From: Alistipes sp.
GTDB taxonomy: Bacteria; Bacteroidota; Bacteroidia; Bacteroidales; Rikenellaceae
Direction: 5' to 3'
Assembly (NCBI GenBank): GCA_021202985.1
Contig: JAJQCA010000081.1
Coordinates: 1 to 32,897 of the forward strand
DNA length: 32,897 bases
Shown here: piece after piece, positions 16,701 through 24,199 of the stretch
Layout: every line of letters begins with the position of its first letter
Position numbering within the stretch: the stretch's first letter is position 1
Notes under the pieces: model-generated
Databases searched by the model: none
Told to the model about the DNA's origin: nothing
The model's input: only the letters and a program-made list of their open reading frames with translations
Program-made: the position numbers and the translations under genes

Positions 16701-17288
16701 TCGGCCGGCTCCGGTACGGTTGCCGACCCGGGCGACAAGAGGATAATCGGCAACAGCAACCCGCGCTACAACTACTCGTTCAGGCTCGAATTCAGTTGGC
16801 ACGGTATCGACGCGTCGGCATTCTTCCAGGGGGTGGGGCGCCAGAACTGGTTCCCCGCCAACGGACAGTCGTCCTACGACTTCTGGGGCCCGTACGCGTT
16901 CCCGTCCACGTCGTTCATCCACACCGACTTCCTCACCAACGGATGGACCGAGGACAACCGCAACGCCTATTTCCCGCGCCAGAGGGGATACCAGGCTTAC
17001 AGCGGCGGTTCGCTCGGCGAAGTGAACGACCGCTATCTGCAAAACGTGGCTTACCTGCGGCTCAAAAACCTGACCGTGGGCTATACCCTCCCGGTGGCCG
17101 TGAAACATATCGACAGGGTAAGGGTGGCGTTCTCGGGTGAAAACCTTACCTACTGGTCGGCCCTCAAAAAGCACAGCAAGACGGTCGACCCCGAGCTGGC
17201 GGTGACCAGCGGAACCTATAACTCCGATTCCGGCACCGGGTACTTCTATCCCAAGACATTTTCGGTGAGTATCGAAATAACCTTCTGA
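13731..17288 (+). CDS. SusC/RagA-like TonB-dependent receptor with STN signalling domain
   Basis: A 1185-residue outer-membrane import channel that works with a SusD-like lid. The start is placed at ATG 13731 because a signal peptide begins there (MEQNYRLKSLYRYVMSFLLLAA, cleavage near residue 31); an in-frame ATG at 13626 would add 35 residues that spoil it. Domains: STN secretin/TonB short N-terminus at about 36-107 (VTVQDAITELYRKYNYSIAV), carboxypeptidase-regulatory-like domain at about 124-190 (VSGLVTDQAGNPVPGCAVI), SusC signature and plug (DEVVVVGYGTQ, DIESVTILKDASSAAIYGA), then a long beta-barrel ending in SVSIEITF. An STN domain plus adjacent sigma/FecR genes indicates trans-envelope signalling on substrate binding. 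The susD-like gene follows after 9 bp. Confidence 0.96.
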   Translation: MEQNYRLKSLYRYVMSFLLLAAVTASPLRGQARESLDLSLEGVTVQDAITELYRKYNYSIAVRSGDLDLSRRISVNVRSATVGEVLDLIFAGQPVAYTINGRSISVTRAEPPRQTAAQSARQANRVSGLVTDQAGNPVPGCAVILEDNSTGRVTNAQGEFWFDDLDLPTTLTFSFLGYHTQTLAVAGYGRVHVVLEESTDYIDEVVVVGYGTQVRANLTGAVSTISSKELNDRPVVSAAQALQGADPSVNLFMSTGSPESGYSVDIRGALSINDGSPLVLADGIEVSLSQINPNDIESVTILKDASSAAIYGAKASAGVILITTKSGARSGGKTSVRYSGRMGWAMNTTSTDFITNGYDYVTLANTFYNAMNGVNMYDYTEENGGLQKLRDRYNDKTEHPDRPWTEVGDDGKYYYYGNFDWFGYFYNRVRSQHEHNLSVTGGDEKFNYYVSGRNLNQNGIFNIYKDTYTNYSYRAKMSAQVKSWMSLSTNISYDRSEYKYAGRYNYHHTIAALQSNVSPTFLPRNPDGSIVQYTNQLYANSPIGAGHGGFLTADNTRNSRENRYLTINNQIDIDITKDLVLTGTYGYRTRDRLYRYRNNTFEYSRQEGVFENFSSGSVENSYEESTYRNSGNNYNVYATYKHSWNNAHNFTAVAGAQYEDYRSTTTGVYQTDLTNDDLATFAVATGVSTITQSIASLKTMGMFARLNYDYKGRYLFEASFRADGSSRFRKGDRWGYFPSASAGWRISDEEFFGPVSSVWSNLKLRFSVGSLGNQQMSSYYPYIDQLSIDNVMNYTFDGLELANYASVSAPNSTDLTWETVTTYDVGVDMSFLRHRLTLTGDYYIRDTRNMLTTSITLPSVYGATTPKANCADLRTKGYEITAGWRDRFRLLGSDFNYGVTASIGDYKTKITKYNNPDKLISDYYEGMTLGEIWGYKVEGLFKTDREAAEYQARIDDSAVNQRVYNSKGEVGGYLRAGDVKFMDLDGDGVISAGSGTVADPGDKRIIGNSNPRYNYSFRLEFSWHGIDASAFFQGVGRQNWFPANGQSSYDFWGPYAFPSTSFIHTDFLTNGWTEDNRNAYFPRQRGYQAYSGGSLGEVNDRYLQNVAYLRLKNLTVGYTLPVAVKHIDRVRVAFSGENLTYWSALKKHSKTVDPELAVTSGTYNSDSGTGYFYPKTFSVSIEITF

Positions 17289-17297
17289 CACGAGCAA

Positions 17298-19049
17298 ATG
17301 AAAAAAAGAACCGATATGAAATCGATATACAGGATAACGGCGGCCGCCACTACGGTGCTGTTCTGCATGGCGTGCGATCTGGATACCATTCCGGAAGATT
17401 CCATAACGCCCGAGGTTTACTTCAAAACCGAGACCGACCTGAGACTCTGGACCAACCAGTTTTACAGCCAGTTGGACGACGCGCCGTCGACCACCTGCGC
17501 CGACGACCATATCTACCGCACACTCGGGGACGTGATTACCGGTACCCGCTCGGCGGCTGACGAAAACGGGTGGACATGGACCCACCTGCGCCGGATAAAC
17601 TACTACCTCGAAAACTCGGTTAACTGCGAGAACGAATCCGTCAGGGCGCATTACGACGGGGTGGCCTACTTCTTCCGGGCTTATTTCTACTACGTAAAGG
17701 TACGGCGGTACGGCGACGTGCCGTGGTACGACTACGTGCTCGCCTCCGACGACGAAGCTTCCCTGCGCAAACCCCGCGACGACCGGGGCTATGTGATGGA
17801 CATGGTAATGGAGGACCTCGACCGGGCCATCGCTTCGCTGGGAGAGGAGAAGGAAATAGCGCGCGTTACGAAATGGACCGCGCTGGCTTTCAAATCGCGC
17901 GCCGCGCTATATGAAGGTACATTCCGCAAGTATCACGGTCTGGGCGACCACGACAAATACCTGACCCTTGCCGCCGAGGCCGCCGGGGAGTTTATCGCCG
18001 ACAGCGGTTACGGACTCTACACCTCCGGCAGCGAACCCTACCGCGAACTGTTTTACAGCGACGACGCCAAACAGGAGGAGGTGATACTCGCCCGGCTCTA
18101 CAACTTCGACGATCTGAATCTTTCGCACTCCATCCAGTTCAATATCGAGAACAACCAGCAGAGCCTCACCCGCCGGTTCATGAACCACTACCTGATGGCG
18201 GACGGCAGCCGGTTTACCGATATCGCAGGACATGAGACGATGCCCTACACGGACGAAACGGCCGGCCGCGACACGCGCATGCAGCAGACCGTGCTTTGCC
18301 CCGGGTATGTGCAGGTGGGTGAATCGACCGTCAGCCCCAATACACTGCTGTCGCTGACGGGATACCAGCCTATCAAGTTCGTGAGCGACGCCTCGCGCGG
18401 TGGCGCGTCGAAGGGAACGTCCGACTGGCCCCTGTTCCGCACCGCCGAGGTCTACCTCAACTATGCCGAAGCGAAGGCCGAGCTGGGTACCCTCACCCAG
18501 GACGATATTGACAAAACCGTCAACCGGCTGCGCGACCGCGCCGGGATGCCGCACCTTGTTATGGCCGACGCGAACAATGACCCCGACCCGTACCTTTTGG
18601 CGTGCTACCCCAACGTTACCCGGAGCGCTAATACGGGTGTGATACTCGAAATCCGTCGCGAGAGGACCGTGGAGCTGGTGATGGAGAACTTCCGCCTTTG
18701 GGATATGCTCCGCTGGAGGGAAGGCGCGCAGATGGTAAACGCCACCAATCCCTATTACGGGGTATGGTTCCCCGGGCCGGGAACGTACGATATGGACCTC
18801 GACGGGCAGGACGACCTCGAACTGTACGTGGACGACCCGGTCGCCAACACTTCGACCAGGAAAAAAATAGGCTCGGACGTGATACTCTCCGACGGAACGG
18901 CCGGCTATGTCTGGGCCTATTCGGGAATAACATATACCTGGAACGAAGAAAGGGATTACCTCTGGCCCATCCCCGCCGACGAGCGGGTGCTGAGCGGCGG
19001 GGTGCTGACCCAGAACCCCGGGTGGTCCGACAGCACTAACTTCGACTAA
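17298..19049 (+). CDS. SusD/RagB-like outer-membrane nutrient-binding lipoprotein
   Basis: A 583-residue surface lipoprotein that caps the SusC-like channel and binds its ligand. The signal peptide ends in lipobox CMAC with lipidated Cys26 (Cys20 if the second ATG at 17316 is used; both are plausible). The body is typical of the family: the helical N-terminal part has YFKTETDLRLWTNQFYSQL, the middle has AYFYYVKVRRYGDVPWYD, and the C-terminal part has RTAEVYLNYAEAKAEL and IRRERTVELVMENFRLWDMLRW. Immediate downstream position and matching strand support co-transcription with the receptor and the nuclease gene 13 bp downstream. Nothing in the sequence identifies the ligand; SusD proteins mostly bind glycans, but other polymers are known. 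Confidence 0.95.
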   Translation: MKKRTDMKSIYRITAAATTVLFCMACDLDTIPEDSITPEVYFKTETDLRLWTNQFYSQLDDAPSTTCADDHIYRTLGDVITGTRSAADENGWTWTHLRRINYYLENSVNCENESVRAHYDGVAYFFRAYFYYVKVRRYGDVPWYDYVLASDDEASLRKPRDDRGYVMDMVMEDLDRAIASLGEEKEIARVTKWTALAFKSRAALYEGTFRKYHGLGDHDKYLTLAAEAAGEFIADSGYGLYTSGSEPYRELFYSDDAKQEEVILARLYNFDDLNLSHSIQFNIENNQQSLTRRFMNHYLMADGSRFTDIAGHETMPYTDETAGRDTRMQQTVLCPGYVQVGESTVSPNTLLSLTGYQPIKFVSDASRGGASKGTSDWPLFRTAEVYLNYAEAKAELGTLTQDDIDKTVNRLRDRAGMPHLVMADANNDPDPYLLACYPNVTRSANTGVILEIRRERTVELVMENFRLWDMLRWREGAQMVNATNPYYGVWFPGPGTYDMDLDGQDDLELYVDDPVANTSTRKKIGSDVILSDGTAGYVWAYSGITYTWNEERDYLWPIPADERVLSGGVLTQNPGWSDSTNFD

Positions 19050-19062
19050 CGATTTACCTGTT

Positions 19063-19833
19063 ATGAAAAGGATAGCCTCGATTATTTCCGCCCTGCTGGT
19101 ATTCACCGCCCCGGCCGCCTTAGGCTGGGGCAAGGCGGGGCACGACGCGGTGGCCTATATCGCGGAATGCAACCTGACGAAAAAGGCCCGGCGCAATGTG
19201 GAACGGTACCTCGGCGGGCGTTCGATAGTCTATTATTCCACCTGGATGGACGAGTACCGGAAGACGCCCGAACACAACTACATGGACGGCTGGCATGTCG
19301 GGTACGTGGACGAAGAGCTGCGAAACACCCCGGAAGTGTGGCGGGAAAAGGGCGACTGCGTGAAGGAGATCGCCGCGGCCATCGACCTGCTGCGTAACTA
19401 CCGGGAGCTGGAGGACTCGGTGGTGAATCTCAACCTGAAATTCATAATCCACCTTGCCGGCGACATGCACTGTCCGGTGCATATAAAGTATCCCGAAACA
19501 CCCAATTTCCGGGTGAAACTAAACGGGCAGGACATGACCTACCACGCCGTTTGGGACTCGGGTCTTATCGAGGCCTCCCACCGCTGGGATTACACCGAGT
19601 ACGGGCACCAGCTCGACAGGTGGTCGAAAGCCGAGCGGAAAGCCGTCTCACAGGGCACCCCGGCGGACTGGTTCCACGAGAGCGCGGTGGATTGCCTGGT
19701 GATTTACCAGTGGGCCTCGCCGGATGAGGAGCTGGGGCAGGATTTCGTGAACCGTGCCCACGAACTGGCCGAAATACAGATTCTCAAAGCCGGTTACCGG
19801 CTGGCCGCAATCCTTAACGAATTGTTCGGGTAG
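19063..19833 (+). CDS. Secreted S1/P1-family nuclease (zinc-dependent phosphodiesterase)
   Basis: A 256-residue S1/P1 nuclease. The family cleaves single-stranded nucleic acids and 3'-nucleotides with three zinc ions and is related to phospholipase C. A signal peptide of about 21 residues exposes Trp22 as the mature N-terminus, which is itself a zinc ligand in this family. The remaining ligands are present in order and spacing: His27 (WGKAGH), Asp63 (TWMD), His78 (DGWH), His130 and Asp134 (HLAGD), His140 (MHCPVH), and His161 and Asp165 (HAVWD). It should therefore be active and located in the periplasm or outside. It is the last gene of the SusCD operon, 13 bp after susD and followed by a terminator. 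Its inclusion implies phosphodiester substrates for the system. Confidence 0.93.
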   Translation: MKRIASIISALLVFTAPAALGWGKAGHDAVAYIAECNLTKKARRNVERYLGGRSIVYYSTWMDEYRKTPEHNYMDGWHVGYVDEELRNTPEVWREKGDCVKEIAAAIDLLRNYRELEDSVVNLNLKFIIHLAGDMHCPVHIKYPETPNFRVKLNGQDMTYHAVWDSGLIEASHRWDYTEYGHQLDRWSKAERKAVSQGTPADWFHESAVDCLVIYQWASPDEELGQDFVNRAHELAEIQILKAGYRLAAILNELFG

Positions 19834-19897
19834 GGGATCGGTATACTGTCAATGACAGGGTGGACTGTTACGGTTCGCCTCCTTCCTTTTACGGAAA

Positions 19898-19937
19898 GCA
19901 CTCCGGATGGTCCGAAGCCGTCCGGAGTGCACTTTTT
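19898..19937 (+). terminator. Intrinsic terminator of the SusCD-nuclease operon
   Basis: GCACTCCGGA (19898-19907) pairs perfectly with TCCGGAGTGC (19921-19930) around a 13-base loop, followed by ACTTTTT. It closes the plus-strand operon. Confidence 0.85.
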
Positions 19938-20002
19938 ACACGGTCGGTCTGAAATAGGTGGAGTGGCCGCTGAGAAGCCCTTAAATAAATCGGAAAATAT
20001 AC

Positions 20003-20033
20003 ATTCCGCCTGCGGCTACCCGGGATGACATTC
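20003..20033 (+). repeat. Degenerate copy of the GATGACATT dispersed repeat
   Basis: ATTCCGCCTGCGGCTACCC followed by GGGATGACATT resembles the palindromic REP-like elements near 24122 and 32739, but only the GATGACATT end is well conserved. Assignment to the same family is tentative. Confidence 0.3.
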
Positions 20034-20187
20034 AACAATCGTTATGAGTTGAAAAACTCCATATTCCATCGGTAAGGAGGATTTGATTACCACTTCCTGC
20101 ATTCCATAGGGGACTTACCTCCGGTGTCAGGGGATGAAGCACTCGCACTTCCCGTTTATATCATTCTCCGAATTATCTAAAAAAGCC

Positions 20188-20195
20188 TACTTTTG
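20188..20195 (+). promoter_or_regulatory. Candidate -7 promoter element for the ABC transporter gene
   Basis: TACTTTTG matches TAnnTTTG and would give a leader of roughly 50 bases before the ATG at 20253. No TTTG lies at the expected -33 spacing, so the assignment is tentative. Confidence 0.4.
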
Positions 20196-20252
20196 TAGGA
20201 ATAAAATTTCCGGCCCTCGATATAGCGCCGGATTTAATTCCCGGACCCGAAA

Positions 20253-22079
20253 ATGAAGACATACTGGAGGCTGCTGGGTTTCGCCCGGCCTATCGGAAAA
20301 TACGCAGTTCCTTATTTTTTCTACACGTTGCTGCACGCGTTTTTCAACCTGTTCAACTATGCGATGATAATTCCGATACTGGATATCCTGTTCGGAAAGG
20401 AGTCCATCGTGCAGGCCGTAACCGTCCGGCCGGAGTTTTCAATGAGCACGGGCTACCTCAAGGAGATTATCAACTACTATATGTTCCGCCTCTACGGGGA
20501 GAATTACGACGTTATGCAGGTGTTGCTGCTGCTTGCGCTGGTGCTGATAACCTTTTCGTTTTTCAGCAACCTTTTCCGCTACCTCGCTCAGCGGACCGCC
20601 GAGATGATGAAAATTACCACACTCGAGCGGCTTCGCAACGCCGTGTTCGACAATGTGGTGGATTTGCAGGTGGGCTACTTTACCAACGAACGCAAGGGGG
20701 ATATTATCGCAAAAATCACATCCGACGTGCAGGTGGTGCAGTTCTGCGTGACCAACACCCTGCAGGCCGTTTTCCGCGACCCGTTCCTGATAATAACCTT
20801 TATGATGGGGATGCTGGTAATCTCGTGGCAGCTTACCGTGTTCTCCGCCTTGTACCTCCCCGTGGTGGCGCTGGTCATCGGTTATATAGTTAAGAAACTC
20901 AAACGGAAAGCCACCGCAGGGCAGGAAACATATGCCGATATGGTCTCGGTCATAGACGAATCGGTGAACGGTATCAAAATGATTAAGGCCTACAACGACG
21001 GCGATCATACCAAAGCTAAATTCTTCGAGCGCAACCGGACGTTTTCGCGCATTTCGCGCTCCATAGCCCGGCGGCAGATGCTGGGAAGTCCAATGAGTGA
21101 GTTCTTAGGAATTACAGCCATGTCGGGACTGCTGCTCTACGGCGGGAAACTGTGTCTCGACCAGTCGCTCACCGGCAGCGAATTCATAGCCTACCTCGCG
21201 ATTTTTTCTCAGATTACGCGCCCCCTGCGTTCTTTCACCGACGCATTCTCCACCATAAACCAGGGGATTGCCGCCGGGGAAAGGGTGCTCGGTTTGCTGG
21301 ATACCCATAGCGTTATACAACAGGCGCCCGATGCGGTCGAGATGAAGGGATTCGGGGACGGTATCGAGTTCCGCGACGTGCGGTTCTCCTATGGGACGCG
21401 GGAGGTTATATGCGGGGTGGATATGACTATCCCAAAGGGACAGACCGTGGCCCTTGTAGGTGGGTCGGGCGGTGGCAAGTCGACCCTGTCGGACCTCGTG
21501 GCCCGGTTCTACGATATCGACAGCGGTGCCATACTTATCGACGGGGTGGATATCCGGCAGTATACCCTGCGGTCGTTGCGCGACCATATCGGTGTCGTGT
21601 CGCAGGATACGGTGCTGTTTAACGATACCATCGAAGGTAATATCCGCATGGGCCGCCGCGACGCAACGACGGAAGAAATTATAGCGGCGGCAAAAGTGGC
21701 TAACGCCCACGACTTTATAATGGAGACCGAACACGGTTACCAGACCAATATCGGCGACCGGGGCATGAAACTCTCGGGCGGCCAGCGCCAGCGGTTGAGC
21801 ATCGCCCGGGCGGTGCTTAAAAACCCGGACATACTAATACTCGACGAGGCCACCTCGGCCCTCGATACCGAGAGCGAAAAACTGGTGCAGGCCGCCCTCG
21901 ACACCCTGCTGGAAGGCCGTACGTCCATAGTGATAGCCCACCGCCTGAGTACGGTAGTGGGTGCCGACAAGATATACGTTATCGAGCAGGGACGCATCGC
22001 CGAAGAGGGTACCCACGCTGAGCTTATCGCCCGGGAGGGTATCTACCATAAACTTATCCAGATGCAGAATATGGGATAG
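20253..22079 (+). CDS. MsbA-like ABC exporter (fused membrane and ATPase domains)
   Basis: A 608-residue half-transporter that should work as a homodimer in the inner membrane. Residues 1-330 form a six-helix type IV exporter membrane domain (RLRNAVFDNVVDLQVGYF; VVSVIDESV-like coupling region). Residues about 355-605 form the ATPase: Walker A GGSGGGKST at 403-411, signature LSGGQ from 507, Walker B ILILDE ending at Glu532, and switch His563 in AHRLST. All catalytic motifs are intact. Bacteroidota genomes carry such MsbA-like proteins, and the LPS flippase MsbA is the best-known relative, but lipid, peptide or drug export cannot be told apart here. It appears monocistronic and unrelated to the neighbouring SusCD locus. 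Confidence 0.92.
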   Translation: MKTYWRLLGFARPIGKYAVPYFFYTLLHAFFNLFNYAMIIPILDILFGKESIVQAVTVRPEFSMSTGYLKEIINYYMFRLYGENYDVMQVLLLLALVLITFSFFSNLFRYLAQRTAEMMKITTLERLRNAVFDNVVDLQVGYFTNERKGDIIAKITSDVQVVQFCVTNTLQAVFRDPFLIITFMMGMLVISWQLTVFSALYLPVVALVIGYIVKKLKRKATAGQETYADMVSVIDESVNGIKMIKAYNDGDHTKAKFFERNRTFSRISRSIARRQMLGSPMSEFLGITAMSGLLLYGGKLCLDQSLTGSEFIAYLAIFSQITRPLRSFTDAFSTINQGIAAGERVLGLLDTHSVIQQAPDAVEMKGFGDGIEFRDVRFSYGTREVICGVDMTIPKGQTVALVGGSGGGKSTLSDLVARFYDIDSGAILIDGVDIRQYTLRSLRDHIGVVSQDTVLFNDTIEGNIRMGRRDATTEEIIAAAKVANAHDFIMETEHGYQTNIGDRGMKLSGGQRQRLSIARAVLKNPDILILDEATSALDTESEKLVQAALDTLLEGRTSIVIAHRLSTVVGADKIYVIEQGRIAEEGTHAELIAREGIYHKLIQMQNMG

Positions 22080-22402
22080 CGACTTCGGTAGTCCGCTTAT
22101 TACATGGATTCGGTAAATCGTGCTGTCCATATTTTTCGCGTTACTATCTTCATAAAAACACAGAGCCACGCTTATAAAATTTCCTGAATATTCCTCAATG
22201 CCCTGTGAGCTTCAACCGGCTGGAAGCCCGTCCTTTAATGTGCAAAATCATTATTAAAATACGGCCCTGTCGGGTGTGGTGTTTTTAAAATTTTAATATA
22301 CCGGTGCAACATTTTTAACCCGGCCGGTATCTTTCAGGTACAAAGCTTTAGTATATCTATTAAGTCCGGATTTAATATTTGTATAATTTAATTTATCCTA
22401 TT
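22080..22402. other. AT-rich intergenic region upstream of an orphan lipoprotein gene
   Basis: About 320 bp without a gene. It holds only weak structures: an inverted pair ATACCGG/CCGGTAT (22298-22304 and 22324-22330) and AT-rich promoter-like sequence just before 22403. I see no clear consensus promoter and no mobile-element gene. Confidence 0.5.
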
Positions 22403-23398
22403 ATGAAAGAATTGATATTCTACTCGGCTTTATTTATCACGGTATTCTTCGTAGCCTGTGACGACGGCGAACATTTCTACGGACCCGTCGACGTTCCGGA
22501 CGACAGCCCCCGAAACACCAACGAATATTTCCTTGCCAACCGCGGGCATATGAAGCAACTCTTCACGGTCGACAATACCGACGGACCCGTCACCGTCACT
22601 ACCGACGGGGGAATGACTATCACTATCCAGCCCCATACTTTTACACTCGACGGCGAGCCGGTGGACGGCAACGTTGAAATCGAGTTGTACGAAATGCTCA
22701 CCCTCAGTTCGATGGTTCTCACCGGAACCAATACCAACTATACCGGCTCATGGTACGGCCAGCCGGGCTATTTCGCCACCGACGGTTTCTTCCATATAAG
22801 CGCCACGGCCGACGGTAAGGAGGTAGACGGGCGCCTTGCCCAGCCGCTCCGCGTTACGATGCCGCGCCGGCTGAGCGAATCGGACTGGACCCTGCTGTGG
22901 CCCGCTACCGAAGAGGCCGGCGACAACGGCGACCTATTCGCATGGGAAGACCCCAGTAACGACTGGTGGGGAGGCGAGGCATGGATTAACGAGGATTACG
23001 ACTTCGAATTCGACCTGGGCAACCTCGGATGGTGCAACTGCGACCTGTTCCAGTACGGTCAGCATACCATCACTGTAACGCTGACGGGCGACTTCGGTCC
23101 GTTCGCGAACTACCTGGCAACGGAGGGCGAAACCTATGTCTTCTTCGCCGCCAAAGGTTGTCCGGTTCTTGCCCAGCTCTATACGGTAGTGGATAGCTCG
23201 ACCGTGCAGAGTTACGAACACGCTATGCCCGACGGGATTGCCGGCCGCCTCTTCGCGTTCAGTATTAAGGACGGGGTTTATACCTATGCGGAAAAAGAAG
23301 TTGCCGTCGACGGCGACCTTTTCGAAACCCTTGAGATGGAGAAGGTCGACAAGAAATATATAGACGAGCGCATAGCATCGCTCGATAATTACAAATAG
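22403..23398 (+). CDS. Lipoprotein of unknown function
   Basis: A 331-residue predicted lipoprotein. The start at ATG 22403 is preferred over 22379 because the signal peptide MKELIFYSALFITVFFVAC starts there; the lipobox ends at Cys19, followed by acidic DDGE. The body is rich in aromatic and acidic residues and predicted to be mostly beta. One section (MTITIQPHTFTLDGEPVDG, then NVEIELYEM) resembles the beta-rich pattern 'I-x-I-x-P...G-x-V-x-G-x-V' seen in Bacteroidota surface proteins. A WCNCDLF motif sits near the middle of the second half. I do not recognise a named family. A strong terminator follows at 23432-23460, so it is probably a single-gene unit. Confidence 0.82.
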   Translation: MKELIFYSALFITVFFVACDDGEHFYGPVDVPDDSPRNTNEYFLANRGHMKQLFTVDNTDGPVTVTTDGGMTITIQPHTFTLDGEPVDGNVEIELYEMLTLSSMVLTGTNTNYTGSWYGQPGYFATDGFFHISATADGKEVDGRLAQPLRVTMPRRLSESDWTLLWPATEEAGDNGDLFAWEDPSNDWWGGEAWINEDYDFEFDLGNLGWCNCDLFQYGQHTITVTLTGDFGPFANYLATEGETYVFFAAKGCPVLAQLYTVVDSSTVQSYEHAMPDGIAGRLFAFSIKDGVYTYAEKEVAVDGDLFETLEMEKVDKKYIDERIASLDNYK

Positions 23399-23431
23399 AT
23401 TCGGGTAGTGTGGCCCCGCCGCACGGAAAGT

Positions 23432-23460
23432 CCGGACAGGAGATCCTGTCCGGGCTTTTA
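23432..23460 (+). terminator. Intrinsic terminator of the orphan lipoprotein gene
   Basis: CCGGACAGGA (23432-23441) pairs with TCCTGTCCGG (23444-23453), followed by GCTTTTA. The hairpin is perfect apart from the tight loop. Confidence 0.8.
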
Positions 23461-23465
23461 TAGCT

Positions 23466-24064
23466 CCCGGGTACAGCCACCACCTGCATCCCCTCCCCGG
23501 TGAAGATTACCAGATATTCAAGCGCGACGTTCCGGGCGAAAACCTGGCCGGGCAAGCGGGCAGGAAATCTCCCGGCTCCCGCTGGAGACCTGCCAGACCA
23601 TAAACGACTCGTGGGGGTTCAGGATTACCGACGAGAATTATAAATCCGTGCGAGAGCTTATCCACCTGCTGGTGCGGACCGCCGGGACCGGTGCAAACCT
23701 GCTGCTGAACGGTCGGGCCGATGCCGGACGGCCGGATACAGTAGGAGTGCGTCGACAGGCTCGCGGAAATCGGCAAATGGATGGACCGCTACGGTGAGAC
23801 TATATATGCCACCTCGGTCGGACCTGTCAAACCGCAGCTGTGGGGCGCGGTAACGGCCAAAGGCGACAAGGTATTTGTGCACGTGCTTAAAACCTGACGC
23901 CGGGCCGGTTGAGCTACCGGCAATGGATATCCGGTCGGCCGTTAGAATGGAAACGGGTGATCCTGTCCGGTGGAGCGCCGATGAGTCCCGCGGCACGGTT
24001 CACCTTCGAAATATCCGGAAGTTGTGACCCGGTGGATACAATAATCGTGGTCGAGCGTATATAA
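23466..24064 (+). pseudogene. Decayed 3' part of a GH29 alpha-L-fucosidase gene
   Basis: No long open frame exists here, but joining frames gives a continuous GH29 C-terminal sequence: PGEDYQIFKRDVPGENLAG, then LPLETCQTINDSWGF (from 23576), ENYKSVRELIHLLV and NLLLN. After a one-base shift at about 23711 come VGPMPDGRIQ, an in-frame TAG at 23742, LAEIGKWMDRYGETIYAT and LWGAVTAKGDKVFVHVL. Another shift near 23895 gives DAGPVELPAMDIRSAV, and a last shift near 24000 gives CDPVDTIIVVE with a stop at 24062-24064. There are also signs of a shift near 23550-23570. That is at least three frameshifts plus one nonsense codon. The N-terminal two thirds of the roughly 450-600-residue enzyme are absent. 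It once released fucose from glycans; it cannot do so now. Confidence 0.85.
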
Positions 24065-24120
24065 TACCTCGAAGGAAGGTTTATTCTATCTATGATTCCA
24101 ATTAAAAAGTATAAGAAAGA

Positions 24121-24178
24121 TTCTTCGCTTCGCTCAGAATGACATTATAATTATTGTTATTCTGAGCGAAGCGAAGAG
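24121..24178. repeat. Palindromic REP-like element with 19-bp perfect arms
   Basis: TCTTCGCTTCGCTCAGAAT (24122-24140) is mirrored by ATTCTGAGCGAAGCGAAGA (24159-24177), with an AT-rich loop. It lies 22 bases past the valS stop. On the minus strand it is followed by a T-rich run (TTTCTTATACTTTTT), so it may also serve as the valS terminator. Half-copies occur at 32739-32762 and 32806-32828. Confidence 0.8.
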
Positions 24179-24199
24179 TCTGTCGCTTATACCCCCGGA

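Larger units (their letters stand above)
19834..20252. other. Intergenic region between the nuclease and ABC transporter genes
   Basis: A 419-bp gap with no credible gene. It contains the operon terminator (19898-19937), a degenerate member of the GATGACATT repeat family near 20003-20033, a small stem-loop (GAGTT-GAAA-AACTC, 20046-20059), an inverted pair GGTAAG/CTTACC (20071-20076 and 20114-20119), and a -7-like motif before the ABC gene. Confidence 0.6.

Noticed and set aside
22080-22402. Remnant of a transposase gene
   Set aside because: No translated segment matched a transposase pattern in any frame I read, and no terminal repeats were found.
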